A stretch of DNA of 64,000 nucleotides from Opitutales bacterium (GCA_022824405.1 JAJDZZ010000019.1:62001-126000); one strand, 5' to 3'; counted from the first letter of the stretch, positions 50,780 to 59,657 are shown. The notes: a model not told the origin generated them from the letters alone. Numbers and translations: made by a program.

Positions 50780-52696
50780 TTACCTGCGAATCACCACCAG
50801 CCAGTCCTCCTCCTCGTCCGCCGGCGGAAGGCCCAGGGAAACGGATCCGCCTCCTTCCACGCTTTTGACCGAACCCCCGAGGAGGTCTCCGCCGACGCGC
50901 GGATTGAACCACCCTACCTGGAATTTCCCCGAAGCGGCTGAGAGGTCCAGTTGGCTGGTCCCTCCCTCGGGGAGGTAGGCCAGATAAATTTCCCCTTCCC
51001 GGGCCAGGCAATAGCGCGAGTTGTCGTTTTCGCTGTTGCCGACCAGGGCATTGGAGGGGCGCATGTGCCAGAAGGGGACCCCTTCATCGCTAAAAAACGC
51101 GAGGGCAATACGACAATAATCCCAGCTCCGGTCCCGGCTGCGGAAATCTTCGCACACCAGATCGTTCTCCGGCAGACCGTAACCGAAATAGTATTCCACG
51201 CCCGCTCCACCGGCCATGAGGTTTCCCCACAGGGTGTATTTCCTTATGTCGTGCAGGTTGTATTTCTTGTCCGGCTCACCATCCTCGGCCCAACCGGAAA
51301 AACCCTGGTAACCGGGATCGGGCGGCACCCCTTGGTTGGCCGGATTCTGCTCGTCGTTGGCCACCACCCAGGGTTTGCCCGCTGCCCGCGAGGCTTCCAC
51401 CCAACGCAGGGTCCGTTGATGAACATTGTTCCAGGGATTTTGCAGGGAAGCGCCCGTCAGGACGGACTGTGGTCCCAGCAGAGCCCGATAAATCCTTTCC
51501 TGACCAGGGGTGCCCGTGTGAACGACGATGTGGTGGTCGTAAGGATCGGTGTTGAGAATGTATTCCGCCATGGCGTTTTGCTCCTCGTAGGACTGGGAAT
51601 TTTCCTCGCTCAGGTTCCAGTTGAGAGCCAGGTTGTGCCCGTAACGGGCGATCATTTCCCGCAAATAGAGTTTCCTCTCCGGTCCCAATAGTCCTCCGTC
51701 GAGGGATTCCGGAATGATATCCTTTTCCCTGTGCCGGTTGTCGTCCATCTCGGTTTCCTGCAACTTGAAATGCAGGTAGATTCCCTTGGATTGAGCGTGT
51801 GCGAAGACGATGCCCCACTGGTCCAGCTTGGAGCAATCGTAATGAAACTTGGCCTCTCTGCTCACGAACGGCCAGACGTTGTCCCCGTCCCCCCCCGCGT
51901 TGTAGGGGAGGAATGAGACAACATTCAACCCTTTGGCAGCCAAGTAGTTTACAGCCCCGATGAGACCTTTTCCCTTGCCCTTTTTCCAGGTGGGATCCCC
52001 GGGGTTGAAATCTTTCACGTGGGGTTCCCAGGTCTTCAGCGGCACATCGGGTTTCATCGCCGCCGTACCGTCGAAGTCCGCGTAAGCCAGGAGGGTTTCC
52101 GGGGCATCCGGTCCCGCCTTGAGGAAAAATTCGCCGTTACCGGCGTGCCGAAGGTAGGGCCCGCCGACGTATTGGAGGCGCCCTTTGCCCCGGAAGTCGC
52201 GGCCGCTTTTATCGCTTGGGCTTACCCTGAATCTACCTGACACCCCGTGGTAGGGGGCCAACTCCTCCCCCACGTCCGGTTCGAGCGCGGCCCGATCGCC
52301 TCCCAGGAAAGATACGCGGTAGCTCCACTCCCCGGGGCTATCGGGGGCGAAATGGGCCCGCCAAACGGTGCCGGACTGAGCCGAGGTTTGGGCCGCGTTG
52401 CCATCGGCGGCAAAATAACCGGGGACGGTGTAAACCGGCGCCCCCGACTCAGGGGTAAAGGTGACGCTGAAACGGTAATCGGTAAACGGGTTGGGATCCT
52501 TGTCCTCCTCGTGGGCATGCGGACCGGCCAGATCGAGGGTGATCTTGTGCCATTCCTTGAGTTCACCGCTCACCTCGACCGAACCGTCTCCGTCGCCTTC
52601 CGCGCCGAAGAGGGCTTGGCCGTCGATGAGTGCGGCCGTGTGAAGAGCAGCGAGGATTAGGCTACAAGAGAAGGCTGTGCGAACGAATGAGATCAT
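50780..52696 (-). CDS. Secreted DUF5060-domain glycoside-hydrolase-like protein
   Basis: A 638-residue exported protein. The signal is MISFVRTAFSCSLILAALHTAALIDGQA. Residues about 40-165 match DUF5060 (VSGELKEWHKITLDLAGPHA, DYRFSVTF, SPGEWSYRVSF). A barrel-like part follows (about 185-540) with YVGGPYLRHAGNGEFFLKAGPDAPETLLAYADFDGT, GLNVVSFLPYNAGGDGDNVWPF and NWNLSEENSQS, which hold candidate acidic residues. The C-terminal part resembles the collagen-binding-like beta domain that follows in such proteins. It is probably a polysaccharide-degrading enzyme; the substrate is unknown. Confidence 0.8.
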   Translation of the reverse strand: MISFVRTAFSCSLILAALHTAALIDGQALFGAEGDGDGSVEVSGELKEWHKITLDLAGPHAHEEDKDPNPFTDYRFSVTFTPESGAPVYTVPGYFAADGNAAQTSAQSGTVWRAHFAPDSPGEWSYRVSFLGGDRAALEPDVGEELAPYHGVSGRFRVSPSDKSGRDFRGKGRLQYVGGPYLRHAGNGEFFLKAGPDAPETLLAYADFDGTAAMKPDVPLKTWEPHVKDFNPGDPTWKKGKGKGLIGAVNYLAAKGLNVVSFLPYNAGGDGDNVWPFVSREAKFHYDCSKLDQWGIVFAHAQSKGIYLHFKLQETEMDDNRHREKDIIPESLDGGLLGPERKLYLREMIARYGHNLALNWNLSEENSQSYEEQNAMAEYILNTDPYDHHIVVHTGTPGQERIYRALLGPQSVLTGASLQNPWNNVHQRTLRWVEASRAAGKPWVVANDEQNPANQGVPPDPGYQGFSGWAEDGEPDKKYNLHDIRKYTLWGNLMAGGAGVEYYFGYGLPENDLVCEDFRSRDRSWDYCRIALAFFSDEGVPFWHMRPSNALVGNSENDNSRYCLAREGEIYLAYLPEGGTSQLDLSAASGKFQVGWFNPRVGGDLLGGSVKSVEGGGSVSLGLPPADEEEDWLVVIRR

Positions 52697-52944
52697 TATG
52701 TTATGGGGTTGTTAGAGGGTTTCCGGGCTTCGAGTCGTTCTGCTATCCAAACTTTAATCAATGACTGTCGAGGAACGCCCAACCGCGACGATTCTTGGTC
52801 CATACGCTCGATCATCCAAACAGGAAAGTCGACATTCACCCTCCTTAATTCCTGCCCAGGTCGGAACGCTTTGGATAAGTCAAGGTACGGGTTGATGTCC
52901 ACTTCACCATCATCAAAAATTTTATCCAAATCCTTTGCTTTCAT
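52696..52944 (-). CDS. brnA: BrnA-type antitoxin (CopG-like)
   Basis: An 82-residue protein with the BrnA pattern: KAKDLDKIFDDGEVDINPYLDLSKAFRPG (about 2-30) followed by the ribbon-helix-helix RRVNVDFPVWMIERMDQESSRLGVPRQSLIKVWIAERLE (about 34-72). It neutralises the BrnT toxin encoded immediately upstream and usually represses the shared promoter. The 23-base overlap with brnT is typical. It ends one base from the DUF5060 gene start region. Confidence 0.9.
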   Translation of the reverse strand: MKAKDLDKIFDDGEVDINPYLDLSKAFRPGQELRRVNVDFPVWMIERMDQESSRLGVPRQSLIKVWIAERLEARKPSNNPIT

Positions 52945-53194
52945 ATAATTTCCTTTCTGCTTTTCGGGTTCTCCTGACCGAGATGATCCGTATTTTTCCT
53001 TCTCTTATCGTGTAAAAGGCTACCAAAAGCTTGGAATTCAGTGCTGCGATAATGGCAAACCTGGGCTCGTCGTCAGACTTTCCAGGAAATCCCATCGATC
53101 TGGAATCCCTCCAAAGTAACTGGGCTTCAACGAAATCGATTCCATGTTTTTCCTTATTCTTTTTGCTTTTATTGGGATCGTATTCAAAAACCAT
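52922..53194 (-). CDS. brnT: BrnT-type ribonuclease toxin
   Basis: A 90-residue toxin of the BrnT family (RelE-like fold, RNase). The hallmark opening is FEYDPNKSKKNKEKHGIDFVEAQLLW (about 3-28), followed by GFPGKSDDEPRFAIIAAL and IRIISVRRTRKAERKLYES (about 68-86), containing the catalytic basic residues. Together with brnA it makes a type II toxin-antitoxin module in which the toxin gene comes first. The AT-rich composition and position beside a secreted enzyme suggest acquisition. Confidence 0.9.
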   Translation of the reverse strand: MVFEYDPNKSKKNKEKHGIDFVEAQLLWRDSRSMGFPGKSDDEPRFAIIAALNSKLLVAFYTIREGKIRIISVRRTRKAERKLYESKGFG

Positions 53195-53196
53195 TC

Positions 53197-53213
53197 GGTA
53201 TAATTTCTATACC
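53197..53213. promoter_or_regulatory. Palindromic operator/promoter of brnT-brnA
   Basis: GGTATA-ATTTC-TATACC, perfect six-base arms separated by five bases, begins two bases upstream of the brnT ATG. BrnA proteins autoregulate through such ribbon-helix-helix operators, so this is a likely binding site overlapping the promoter. Read on the plus strand it also contains TATAAT. Confidence 0.5.
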
Positions 53214-53341
53214 TTTATGATTTCTCAGCAAGTACATTTTTTCGTGGGGAAGATAGGGGCAACGAAGAAGACCTCTTTCCATTAGGCTGTGGTAGATTTT
53301 GACGCCGAGGAGTCTCCGTCGAGGTTTTTTTTGGTTTTCTT

Positions 53342-54553
53342 ATGGTCACGGTGGGGACGCCTGACATAGTCCGAAATCGTATTCCCCATTTCATGCCGAT
53401 TGCTTCAGCGAATTCCTCCCATACTTCCACTCCCCGGGGCAAGGGGAAATCAAAGCGAAAAAACCCCCGGAGAAAAGCCTGGACGCGCGGGACGGATTTC
53501 ATGGGCACGCGGGTGAGCCGGAAAGCGCTGACCCTCTTCACCGGTCAATTGGCCACATTGCTGCAGTCGGGATTGCCTTTGCTGAAAAGTTTGGAGGTGT
53601 TGACCCGGCAACAAAAAAATCCGGGATTTCGTCGGATCATCCGGAAAATGGCCGACGACGTTCGGGCGGGTAATACGGTTTCCCATAGCTTGGCCCGGTA
53701 TCCCAAGGTATTCGGCAATCTTTACTGCAACATGGTTCGGGCCGGGGAAGCCAGCGGTCATTTGGATCTGGTTCTGGACCGCTTGGCCCGCTTTATGGAA
53801 AAGGCCCAGCGCCTTCGGGGAAAACTGCTGTCCGCCATGGTTTATCCCATAGTGGTCATGGCCCTGGCCTTTTCCATTTTGGGTTTCCTCATGGTGTTTG
53901 TGGTGCCACGCTTCCAAGCCATTTATGCGAATTTTCTTGGTGGCGCCTCCCTGCCGCCCCTGACTCAGGCCATTTTGAACCTGTCCCTGCTGGTGAAGGA
54001 CCATATCCTGATTATTCTGATTCTTGCATTCCTTCTCATAATGGGAATCAAGCTGTTGGGAGCCGTTGAAAATGCCCGTTATGCCGTCGATCTGATGAAG
54101 GTAAAATTACCGATTTTTGGCGATTTGCTCAAAAAAAGCGCCTTATCCCGGTTTGCCAGAACCTTGGGCACCCTCCAGGGAAGTGCGGTCCCCTTGTTGG
54201 AAGCCCTGGAAATTACCGGCGCCGTGGTGGGCAATCGCGTTTACCAGCGTGAACTGGAAATTACCTATGCCCGGGTCAGGGATGGCGATCCCATCTCCAA
54301 ACCGCTCAGCCAAACCCGCCATTTTCCCGAAATGGTGTCCAGTCTGATCGAAGTGGGGGAGGAGACCGGCACCGTTCCCGAAATGCTGAATCGCATCGCG
54401 GATAATTATGATCAGGAACTGGACAATTCCATTGCCGCCATGACCTCGGTCTTGGAGCCGGTCATGATCGTCCTTCTCGCCGTGGTGGTCGGGGTTATCG
54501 TCACCGCTCTCTTCCTCCCCCTCGTGGGCATTTTCCAAAATTTAACCGCTTAG
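53342..54553 (+). CDS. Type II secretion/type IV pilus assembly inner-membrane protein, GspF/PilC type
   Basis: An inner-membrane platform protein of the GspF/PilC family with two T2SF domains: SRKALTLFTGQLATLLQSGLPLLKSLEVLTRQQKNP (about 59-94) with a membrane segment at about 172-192, and FARTLGTLQGSAVPLLEALEITGAVVGNRVYQ (about 270-301) ending in a membrane segment (about 370-395). The start is uncertain: ATG at 53342, 53393 or 53501, none with a Shine-Dalgarno; 53501 would remove the basic N-terminus. No other pilus or secretion gene is adjacent. Confidence 0.88.
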   Translation: MVTVGTPDIVRNRIPHFMPIASANSSHTSTPRGKGKSKRKNPRRKAWTRGTDFMGTRVSRKALTLFTGQLATLLQSGLPLLKSLEVLTRQQKNPGFRRIIRKMADDVRAGNTVSHSLARYPKVFGNLYCNMVRAGEASGHLDLVLDRLARFMEKAQRLRGKLLSAMVYPIVVMALAFSILGFLMVFVVPRFQAIYANFLGGASLPPLTQAILNLSLLVKDHILIILILAFLLIMGIKLLGAVENARYAVDLMKVKLPIFGDLLKKSALSRFARTLGTLQGSAVPLLEALEITGAVVGNRVYQRELEITYARVRDGDPISKPLSQTRHFPEMVSSLIEVGEETGTVPEMLNRIADNYDQELDNSIAAMTSVLEPVMIVLLAVVVGVIVTALFLPLVGIFQNLTA

Positions 54554-54918
54554 GAAGAAGACCTGACATCTTTCAACACTCGCATTCTTCCTTCCCTAAT
54601 GCCTCTCGCCAAGATCGCCAAGACCGCAAAGAGATCCGGCTTCGCCGGAACAAGAGTTAACGGAGGGGGGACATTCCTGTCCCCCAATTCCTAATTCCTG
54701 ATTGGCGCGCTCCGCACGCCTCTTCCCCCTTCTGCCTCTTAGCATCTCAGTACCTCAGAATCTCAGAATCTCAGAATCTCAGAAACTCTTTCCCCTTTCG
54801 ATCACGATCACGATTAATTTTCATCCTTCATCCTTCATCCTTCTTCCTTCTTCCTTTCCCCTCTCCGCGCCCTTGGGCGCTTCCCCCTCTTTGCGCCTCT
54901 CCGCGCTCTTTGCGAGAT
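54554..54918 (+). repeat. 365-bp intergenic repeat mosaic between convergent genes
   Basis: Contents: the 84-bp block (54602-54685), a type-1 unit with hairpin GGCGCGCTCCGCACGCC (54683-54720), a CTCAGAATCTCAGAATCTCAG tract (54755-54785), TTTCGATCACGATCACGATTAA inverted (54797-54818), CTTCATC heptamers (54822-54850), hairpin GCGCCCTTGGGCGC (54867-54880), GCGCTCTTTGCGAGATTCACTCC (54904-54926). The last element and a following CTTCATCC/CTCGGCGAGACCC segment run inside the 3' end of the minus-strand ABC gene. Confidence 0.9.
54602..54685 (+). repeat. 84-bp two-hairpin block, copy 1
   Basis: It reads CTCGCCAAG-rich lead, then hairpin TCCGGC-TTC-GCCGGA, a short ACAAGAGTTAACGG spacer, then hairpin GGGGGACA-TTCC-TGTCCCCC. 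By eye it differs at four positions of 84 from 61189-61272. A partial copy (first hairpin only) lies at 55825-55872. Here a type-1 hairpin follows immediately, giving three hairpins in series. Confidence 0.9.
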
Positions 54919-55758
54919 TCACTCCATCACTCCCTCATCCTTCATCCCATCTCCCCTCGGCGAGACCCAATCTAACCGGAACCGTCCTTTCGAACGCTCC
55001 AGTTGCAAGGGTGTGTCGAAGGTGAGCGAGAGGGAAGCCGAGTCGAGGGTCCTGTCCATGGGTCCTTGGGCGACCGTTTCCCCGGCCCGCAACAATAAAC
55101 CGTGGGTAAAGCAGGGGGTGATTTCCTCCACGTGGTGGGTTACGAGCAGTAGGGAGAGATCGGGCCGATGGCGGTTGAGGTTTTCCAGCGAATTCAAGAA
55201 TTGTTCCCGCGCCACCGGGTCGAGGCCGGCACAGGGTTCGTCCAGGATGAGAATCTCCGCCTTTGCCATGAGGGCCCGGGCGATGAGCAGGCGCTGTCTT
55301 TCTCCCTGGGATAGGGTGATCCAGGATTTGTCCAGGAGGTGGTCGCATTCGAGCCGCTCCATTAAACTCCGGGCCCGGACTCGGTCCTTTTTCCTTATCG
55401 GGCCCCAATAATTGACCTGGGCGTATTTTCCGGACACCACTACCTCGATGGCCCGTTCACCTTGTCCTATCCGCTGCTGGATACTGCTGGAGACCATCCC
55501 GATACGGAGGCGGACTTTATTCCAATCGAATTTTCCGTAGGTTTTTCCCAGGACGGAAATACTACCCCTTGTAGGTGGAAAATAACCCGTCAGCGATTTG
55601 AGCAAAACGGTTTTGCCCGATCCGTTGGCTCCCAGGATTACCCAGTTTTCCCCCGGCATGACCTGCCAGCATATATCCTTAAGAATATAACCGTTTCGCT
55701 CAATAGTGAGCTGATCAACCCGAAGCACAGGCTCGACCGAGGACATGGGATCTTTCAT
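54919..55758 (-). CDS. Stand-alone ABC transporter ATP-binding protein with repeat-derived tail
   Basis: A 279-residue ATPase. Walker A is GANGSGKTVLLKSLTG (about 42-57), the signature is LSQGERQR (about 149-156) and Walker B is ILILDEPCAGLDPVA (about 168-182), then VTHH. The order of motifs and the opening VDQLTIERNGYILKDICWQVMPGENWVILGANGSGK resemble ModF/iron-type single ATPases; no permease is nearby, so the partner is unknown. ATG at 55758 is used because the longer TTG start lies in an octamer repeat. The last 14 residues (SPRGDGMKDEGVME) are encoded by repeat sequence. Confidence 0.85.
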   Translation of the reverse strand: MKDPMSSVEPVLRVDQLTIERNGYILKDICWQVMPGENWVILGANGSGKTVLLKSLTGYFPPTRGSISVLGKTYGKFDWNKVRLRIGMVSSSIQQRIGQGERAIEVVVSGKYAQVNYWGPIRKKDRVRARSLMERLECDHLLDKSWITLSQGERQRLLIARALMAKAEILILDEPCAGLDPVAREQFLNSLENLNRHRPDLSLLLVTHHVEEITPCFTHGLLLRAGETVAQGPMDRTLDSASLSLTFDTPLQLERSKGRFRLDWVSPRGDGMKDEGVME

Positions 55759-55770
55759 CACCCCGGCTTC

Positions 55771-56091
55771 CAATTCCTCATTCCCAATTCCTCATTCCTC
55801 ATTGGCGCCCTTGGGCGCCTACCGCCTCTCGCCAAGCTCGCCAAGAACGCTAAGGGATCCGGCTTCGCCGGAACTGAATTTAAAATCCGTGATCATCCGT
55901 GAAATCCGTGGTTGATCCCTTCCCCCTTTGCGTCCTTTGCGCTCTTTGCGAGATTCCTCTCTCCCAATTCCTCTCTCCCAATTCCTCATTCCTCATTCCT
56001 CATTCCTAATTGGCGCGCCCCCGCGCGCCTCCTCCCCCCTCTGTGCCTTTGTGCCTCTGTGCCTTTGTGCCTTCTCGCCTTGGCGAGATCC
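55771..56091 (+). repeat. 321-bp intergenic repeat mosaic
   Basis: Contents in order: type-1 unit with hairpin GGCGCCCTTGGGCGCC (55771-55819); partial two-hairpin block GCCAAGCTCGCCAAG...GGATCCGGCTTCGCCGGAAC (55825-55872); ATCCGTGATCATCCGTG and AAATCCGTGGTT (55882-55915); CCCTTTGCGTCC...CTCTTTGCGAGATTCCTCTCTCC (55923-55965); a second type-1 unit with hairpin GGCGCGCCCCCGCGCGCC (55973-56030); GTGCCTTTGTGCCTCTGTGCC (56042-56070); TCTCGCCTTGGCGAGATCCC (56073-56091), which ends exactly where the aldolase stop begins. Confidence 0.9.
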
Positions 56092-57126
56092 CTAAACTTG
56101 GCCGAATATCGATTTACCTGCCGATAGCAGGTCCCGGCATCCTCGAACCACCCGGGCGGACATGTTTTCTTCCGCCTTTTTCAGGTAGGAACGCGGGTCA
56201 TAGGTCTTTTTCGAGCCCACTTCCCCGTCGATCATGAGGACGCCGTCGTAGTTTTTCATCATGTGATCGGCAATGGGCCGGGTAAAGGCGTACTGGGTAT
56301 CGGTATCGATGTTCATTTTTATGACGCCATAATCCAGGGTTTGGCGAATCTCGCTCAATTTACTGCCGGAACCTCCGTGAAATACCAGATCGAATTCCGC
56401 ATCCGCTCCATAAAGTTCCATTACGGCGGTCTGACCTTGTTTGAGAATTTCGGGGCGCAGTTTGACCGCGCCGGGTTTGTAGTGTCCGTGCACGTTGCCG
56501 AAGGTGGCGGCAAAGGTGAACCGGCCGATATCGCCCAAGGATTCGTGGACCTTCACCATGTCCTCGGGAGTGGTGTAAAGCTTTTCCTCCGGGGTATCCT
56601 CCGTCCCGGCCGCGCCATCTTCCTCTCCCCCGACCACACCGGCCTCCACTTCGAGAATTATATCGTTTTCCTGGCACATTTTCAGGTATTCCCGAGATAT
56701 GGCCATATTCTCCTCCAAGGGCAGGGCGGAAGCGTCCAGCATGTGGTTCTGGAAAAGGTTGTTTTGCCCCTTGGCCCGCCGTTTGGCCGTTGCTTCGATG
56801 AGCGGCTTGAGAAAGGAAGCGGCTGTTTGGGGCTGGCAATGGTCCGTATTGAGGGCGATGAGGACATCGTATTGTTCGGCCAGGAGATGGGCCGCTTCCG
56901 CCAGCACTATGCATCCGTAGGCCGGGTCTTTTTTAACCAGGCCGGAGGCGAATTGTCCCGCCCCGGTGGAAAACTGGATGATGCCGTCGGACTTGGTTTC
57001 GGCGAAACCCTTCATGGCCGCGTTCAGCGTTATGATGGAGGTGCAATTGATTGCCGGATAGGCATAGCCCGCTTCCTGGGCGGAATCCAGCATGGCTTCG
57101 AATTGGGGTGGGGTGGCAATGGGCAT
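56092..57126 (-). CDS. fba: Fructose-bisphosphate aldolase, class II
   Basis: A 344-residue cytoplasmic zinc aldolase that cleaves fructose-1,6-bisphosphate in glycolysis. Metal and active-site features are ALNTDHCQPQ (about 91-100, catalytic Asp and zinc His), EVEAGVVGGEEDG (about 158-170), FAATFGNVHGHYKPG (about 208-222, zinc His) and DLVFHGGSGS (about 246-255, zinc His and phosphate loop), then KMNIDTDTQYAF. These define the class II long-chain type. ATG at 57126. It lies 50 bases downstream of the topoisomerase gene on the same strand. Confidence 0.95.
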   Translation of the reverse strand: MPIATPPQFEAMLDSAQEAGYAYPAINCTSIITLNAAMKGFAETKSDGIIQFSTGAGQFASGLVKKDPAYGCIVLAEAAHLLAEQYDVLIALNTDHCQPQTAASFLKPLIEATAKRRAKGQNNLFQNHMLDASALPLEENMAISREYLKMCQENDIILEVEAGVVGGEEDGAAGTEDTPEEKLYTTPEDMVKVHESLGDIGRFTFAATFGNVHGHYKPGAVKLRPEILKQGQTAVMELYGADAEFDLVFHGGSGSKLSEIRQTLDYGVIKMNIDTDTQYAFTRPIADHMMKNYDGVLMIDGEVGSKKTYDPRSYLKKAEENMSARVVRGCRDLLSAGKSIFGQV

Positions 57127-57176
57127 GATGAAACCTTTTCTTTCGAGTTATGGTGTTAAGGGGTTCAAAGGGGTTT

Positions 57177-59657
57177 TCAAGATCGCTTTCGGAATCTTTT
57201 CTTACTGGGTTTCCGAGGGGGAAATTCGAATCCCACACTGCCGTTTTCCTTTAGGACCAGAAAGGCCGAAAACGGTTTTTTGGTGCGCTTGGATATGAAG
57301 CCGTTCATCAGGTCGGTTTTCTTATGGGAAAGGAGTTTTTCCACCTGTTCCCGGGATATCGATTGTCCCAGAATCGTTTTGCTCATCCTGAACCCTTTGC
57401 CATTTCCCTTGGATTCCAGGCGCTCCCGACAGGCGTATGCCCTTTCCGTTTCGTATACCGGCGTTTGGTGGTGGGGACAGGTTCCAACTACCGGCAGGGT
57501 GTCGAACTGTAATTTTTCCGCCGGTTGCTTCCCCGATCCGGACGGGTTGCCGTTGTCATTTTCGAACTGGAACTGGACCTTGTAGTTTTCATCCAGAACG
57601 AGGATGCCGGTGTAGGGCTTGCCCGTTTTGTTGGCACGGAATCCTTCCAGGGGGCCGAGCTTTCCTTCCGCCAGCAGGGTCCTCAATTCTTCCGGGGATA
57701 GTCGGCGGTTCCGGATGATCTTGTAAATGGTCACCCGGCCGTCTCTCGATTTGTAGGCACGGAAATTTTCCAGCATGGGCTGGTTGTCGGTTGGGCTGAT
57801 CGCGTCGATTTCCGTCGCGTCCTCGTCCGTATCCTTGAAGTTTTTCACCTTGTCCACGATATCCTCGGTCTGGGTCACTATGGCGGACATGAATTCCTCC
57901 CGCGAAAGGCTGCCCTCTTCCACGTGGTGGAGCCGGTGTTCCCATTCGCCGGTCAGGGATGGACTGGTCAGGGTCTCAGCCTTGATCGTAGCAAGGAAAT
58001 TCAGCAGGGATTCCGCCTTTCCCGTTGGAATCAGTTCCCGTTTTTCCCGTTCCAGGTATTTCTTGGTAAGCAACTTCTCGATGGTGTCGGCCCGGGTTGC
58101 CGGTGTTCCCAGGCCCTTTCCCTTCATGGCTTGGGCCAAGGCTTTGTCGTCCACCCGTTTGCCCGCCCCTTCCATGGCGGAGAGAAGGGTGGCCTCGGAA
58201 TACCGGGAAGGCGGTTTGGTCGTATCCTTTTTCAGATCGACCGACACCACCTCCGCGAGTGGGGGGGCGCCGTCGGCCTCGGAAAGGGGAGCAAGGTTGT
58301 CTTTTCCTTTGCTGGGTCCTCCGTAAACTTTCAACCATCCCTCCTTGACCGTCGTTTTTCCCTCGGTTTTGAAAACATGGGGCCCCACCGCCGAGGCGCG
58401 GGTGGTCACGTCGAACTCCGCCGGAGGGTAGAAAACCGCGATGAACCGGCGGGTGATCATGTCGTAGAGCCTGGATTCGTAGGCATTGAGTTTACCGGAA
58501 GAGGATGGGGTCGGAATGATGGCAAAGTGGTCGCTCACCAGCGCGTTGTTGAATATGCGCTTATTCGGCCTCACCCAGTTGTTCCGCAACGCCTCCCGGG
58601 CAAATTCCGCGTATTCCCCGGGGAGATCTTGCAGAACTTTGCGGCAATTTTCCACGTAGTCCTGGGGAAGGGCTCGCGAATCGGTTCGCGGATAGGTGAT
58701 CAGTTTGTGCCTTTCGTAGAGGGCCTGGGCGATATCCAGGGTTCTCTTGGCCGAGAAATGATGGCGTCGGTTGGCTTCGCGCTGCAGGGTGGTGAGGTCG
58801 TAGAGCATCGGAGGCAACTGCTTCTTGCGTTTTGTCCGCTCGCTGACCTCGGCCCGGGGGTTGTTCTTTACCTCCTCCACGATTTGTTCGGCCCGGGTTG
58901 CCTCCCAAATGCGGTCGGCCCTGTCCCCCTCCAGCGACGATTTCTTCCAGCCCGGTTTTTGATAGACCCCTTCGTACTGGCCTTTGCTGACGGCAAACTT
59001 TCCCACGATCCGCCAGTAGTCGCGCGGCTCGAAATTGCGGATTTCCCATTCCCGTTCCATGACCATGGCCAGGGTGGGGGTCTGGACCCGCCCCACCGAG
59101 GCGACTTGGCCGAAAATCCGCTTGGTAACGGCCCGGGTCCCGTTCATTCCAATCAGCCAATCGGCTTCGCTCCGGCAACGCGCCGCCGCCTGCAACGTTC
59201 GCATTTCCCCGCTGTCACGCATGGATTTGAAGGCTTGACGAATGCCGGCCCGCGTCATGGAGGACAGCCACAACCGCCGGATGGGCTTCCTGTTTTTAGC
59301 CAACTCGACGATATAGGTAAATATCAACTCGCCTTCCCGCCCCGCATCGCAGGCGTTGATGATTTCGCCGATATCATTGCGATGGATCAATTTTTTCAGC
59401 TCCAGAAATTTGGATTTGGTTTTTGTGATCGGTTTTAATTGGAATTTATCCGGAATGATGGGAAGGCTGTTCAGTTTCCAGGTCTTCAGTTTCTTGTCGA
59501 TGTCTTCGGGCTCGAAGAGTTCGACCAGGTGACCCACGGCAGAACTGATCACGTAACGTTCGTTCTCGTAGTAATCGCCTTTTTTAGGCGCTTTTCCCAG
59601 CGTTGCGGCCAAGTCGCGGGCCACGCTGGGTTTCTCAGCTATGATGAGTTGTTTCAT
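57177..59657 (-). CDS. topB: DNA topoisomerase III (type IA)
   Basis: An 826-residue type IA topoisomerase. The Toprim domain starts MKQLIIAEKPSVARDLA with INACDAGREGELIFTYI (about 100-116, acidic metal residues). The active-site Tyr is in KLITYPRTDSRALPQDY (about 323-339), preceded by SVGRVQTPTLAMV and DLTTLQREANRRHHFSAKRTLDIAQALYE. After about residue 640 come two repeats of a small domain with KSRDG or FRANKTGKPYTGILVLDENYKVQFQF and FISKRTKKPFSAFLVLKENGSVGFEFPPRK, the non-zinc C-terminal repeats typical of TopB-like proteins in this group. Confidence 0.95.
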   Translation of the reverse strand: MKQLIIAEKPSVARDLAATLGKAPKKGDYYENERYVISSAVGHLVELFEPEDIDKKLKTWKLNSLPIIPDKFQLKPITKTKSKFLELKKLIHRNDIGEIINACDAGREGELIFTYIVELAKNRKPIRRLWLSSMTRAGIRQAFKSMRDSGEMRTLQAAARCRSEADWLIGMNGTRAVTKRIFGQVASVGRVQTPTLAMVMEREWEIRNFEPRDYWRIVGKFAVSKGQYEGVYQKPGWKKSSLEGDRADRIWEATRAEQIVEEVKNNPRAEVSERTKRKKQLPPMLYDLTTLQREANRRHHFSAKRTLDIAQALYERHKLITYPRTDSRALPQDYVENCRKVLQDLPGEYAEFAREALRNNWVRPNKRIFNNALVSDHFAIIPTPSSSGKLNAYESRLYDMITRRFIAVFYPPAEFDVTTRASAVGPHVFKTEGKTTVKEGWLKVYGGPSKGKDNLAPLSEADGAPPLAEVVSVDLKKDTTKPPSRYSEATLLSAMEGAGKRVDDKALAQAMKGKGLGTPATRADTIEKLLTKKYLEREKRELIPTGKAESLLNFLATIKAETLTSPSLTGEWEHRLHHVEEGSLSREEFMSAIVTQTEDIVDKVKNFKDTDEDATEIDAISPTDNQPMLENFRAYKSRDGRVTIYKIIRNRRLSPEELRTLLAEGKLGPLEGFRANKTGKPYTGILVLDENYKVQFQFENDNGNPSGSGKQPAEKLQFDTLPVVGTCPHHQTPVYETERAYACRERLESKGNGKGFRMSKTILGQSISREQVEKLLSHKKTDLMNGFISKRTKKPFSAFLVLKENGSVGFEFPPRKPSKKRFRKRS

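Noticed and set aside
57924-59438. A 504-codon plus-strand open frame opposite the topoisomerase gene
   Set aside because: The minus-strand frame has clear TopB motifs; the other translation has no recognisable domain.
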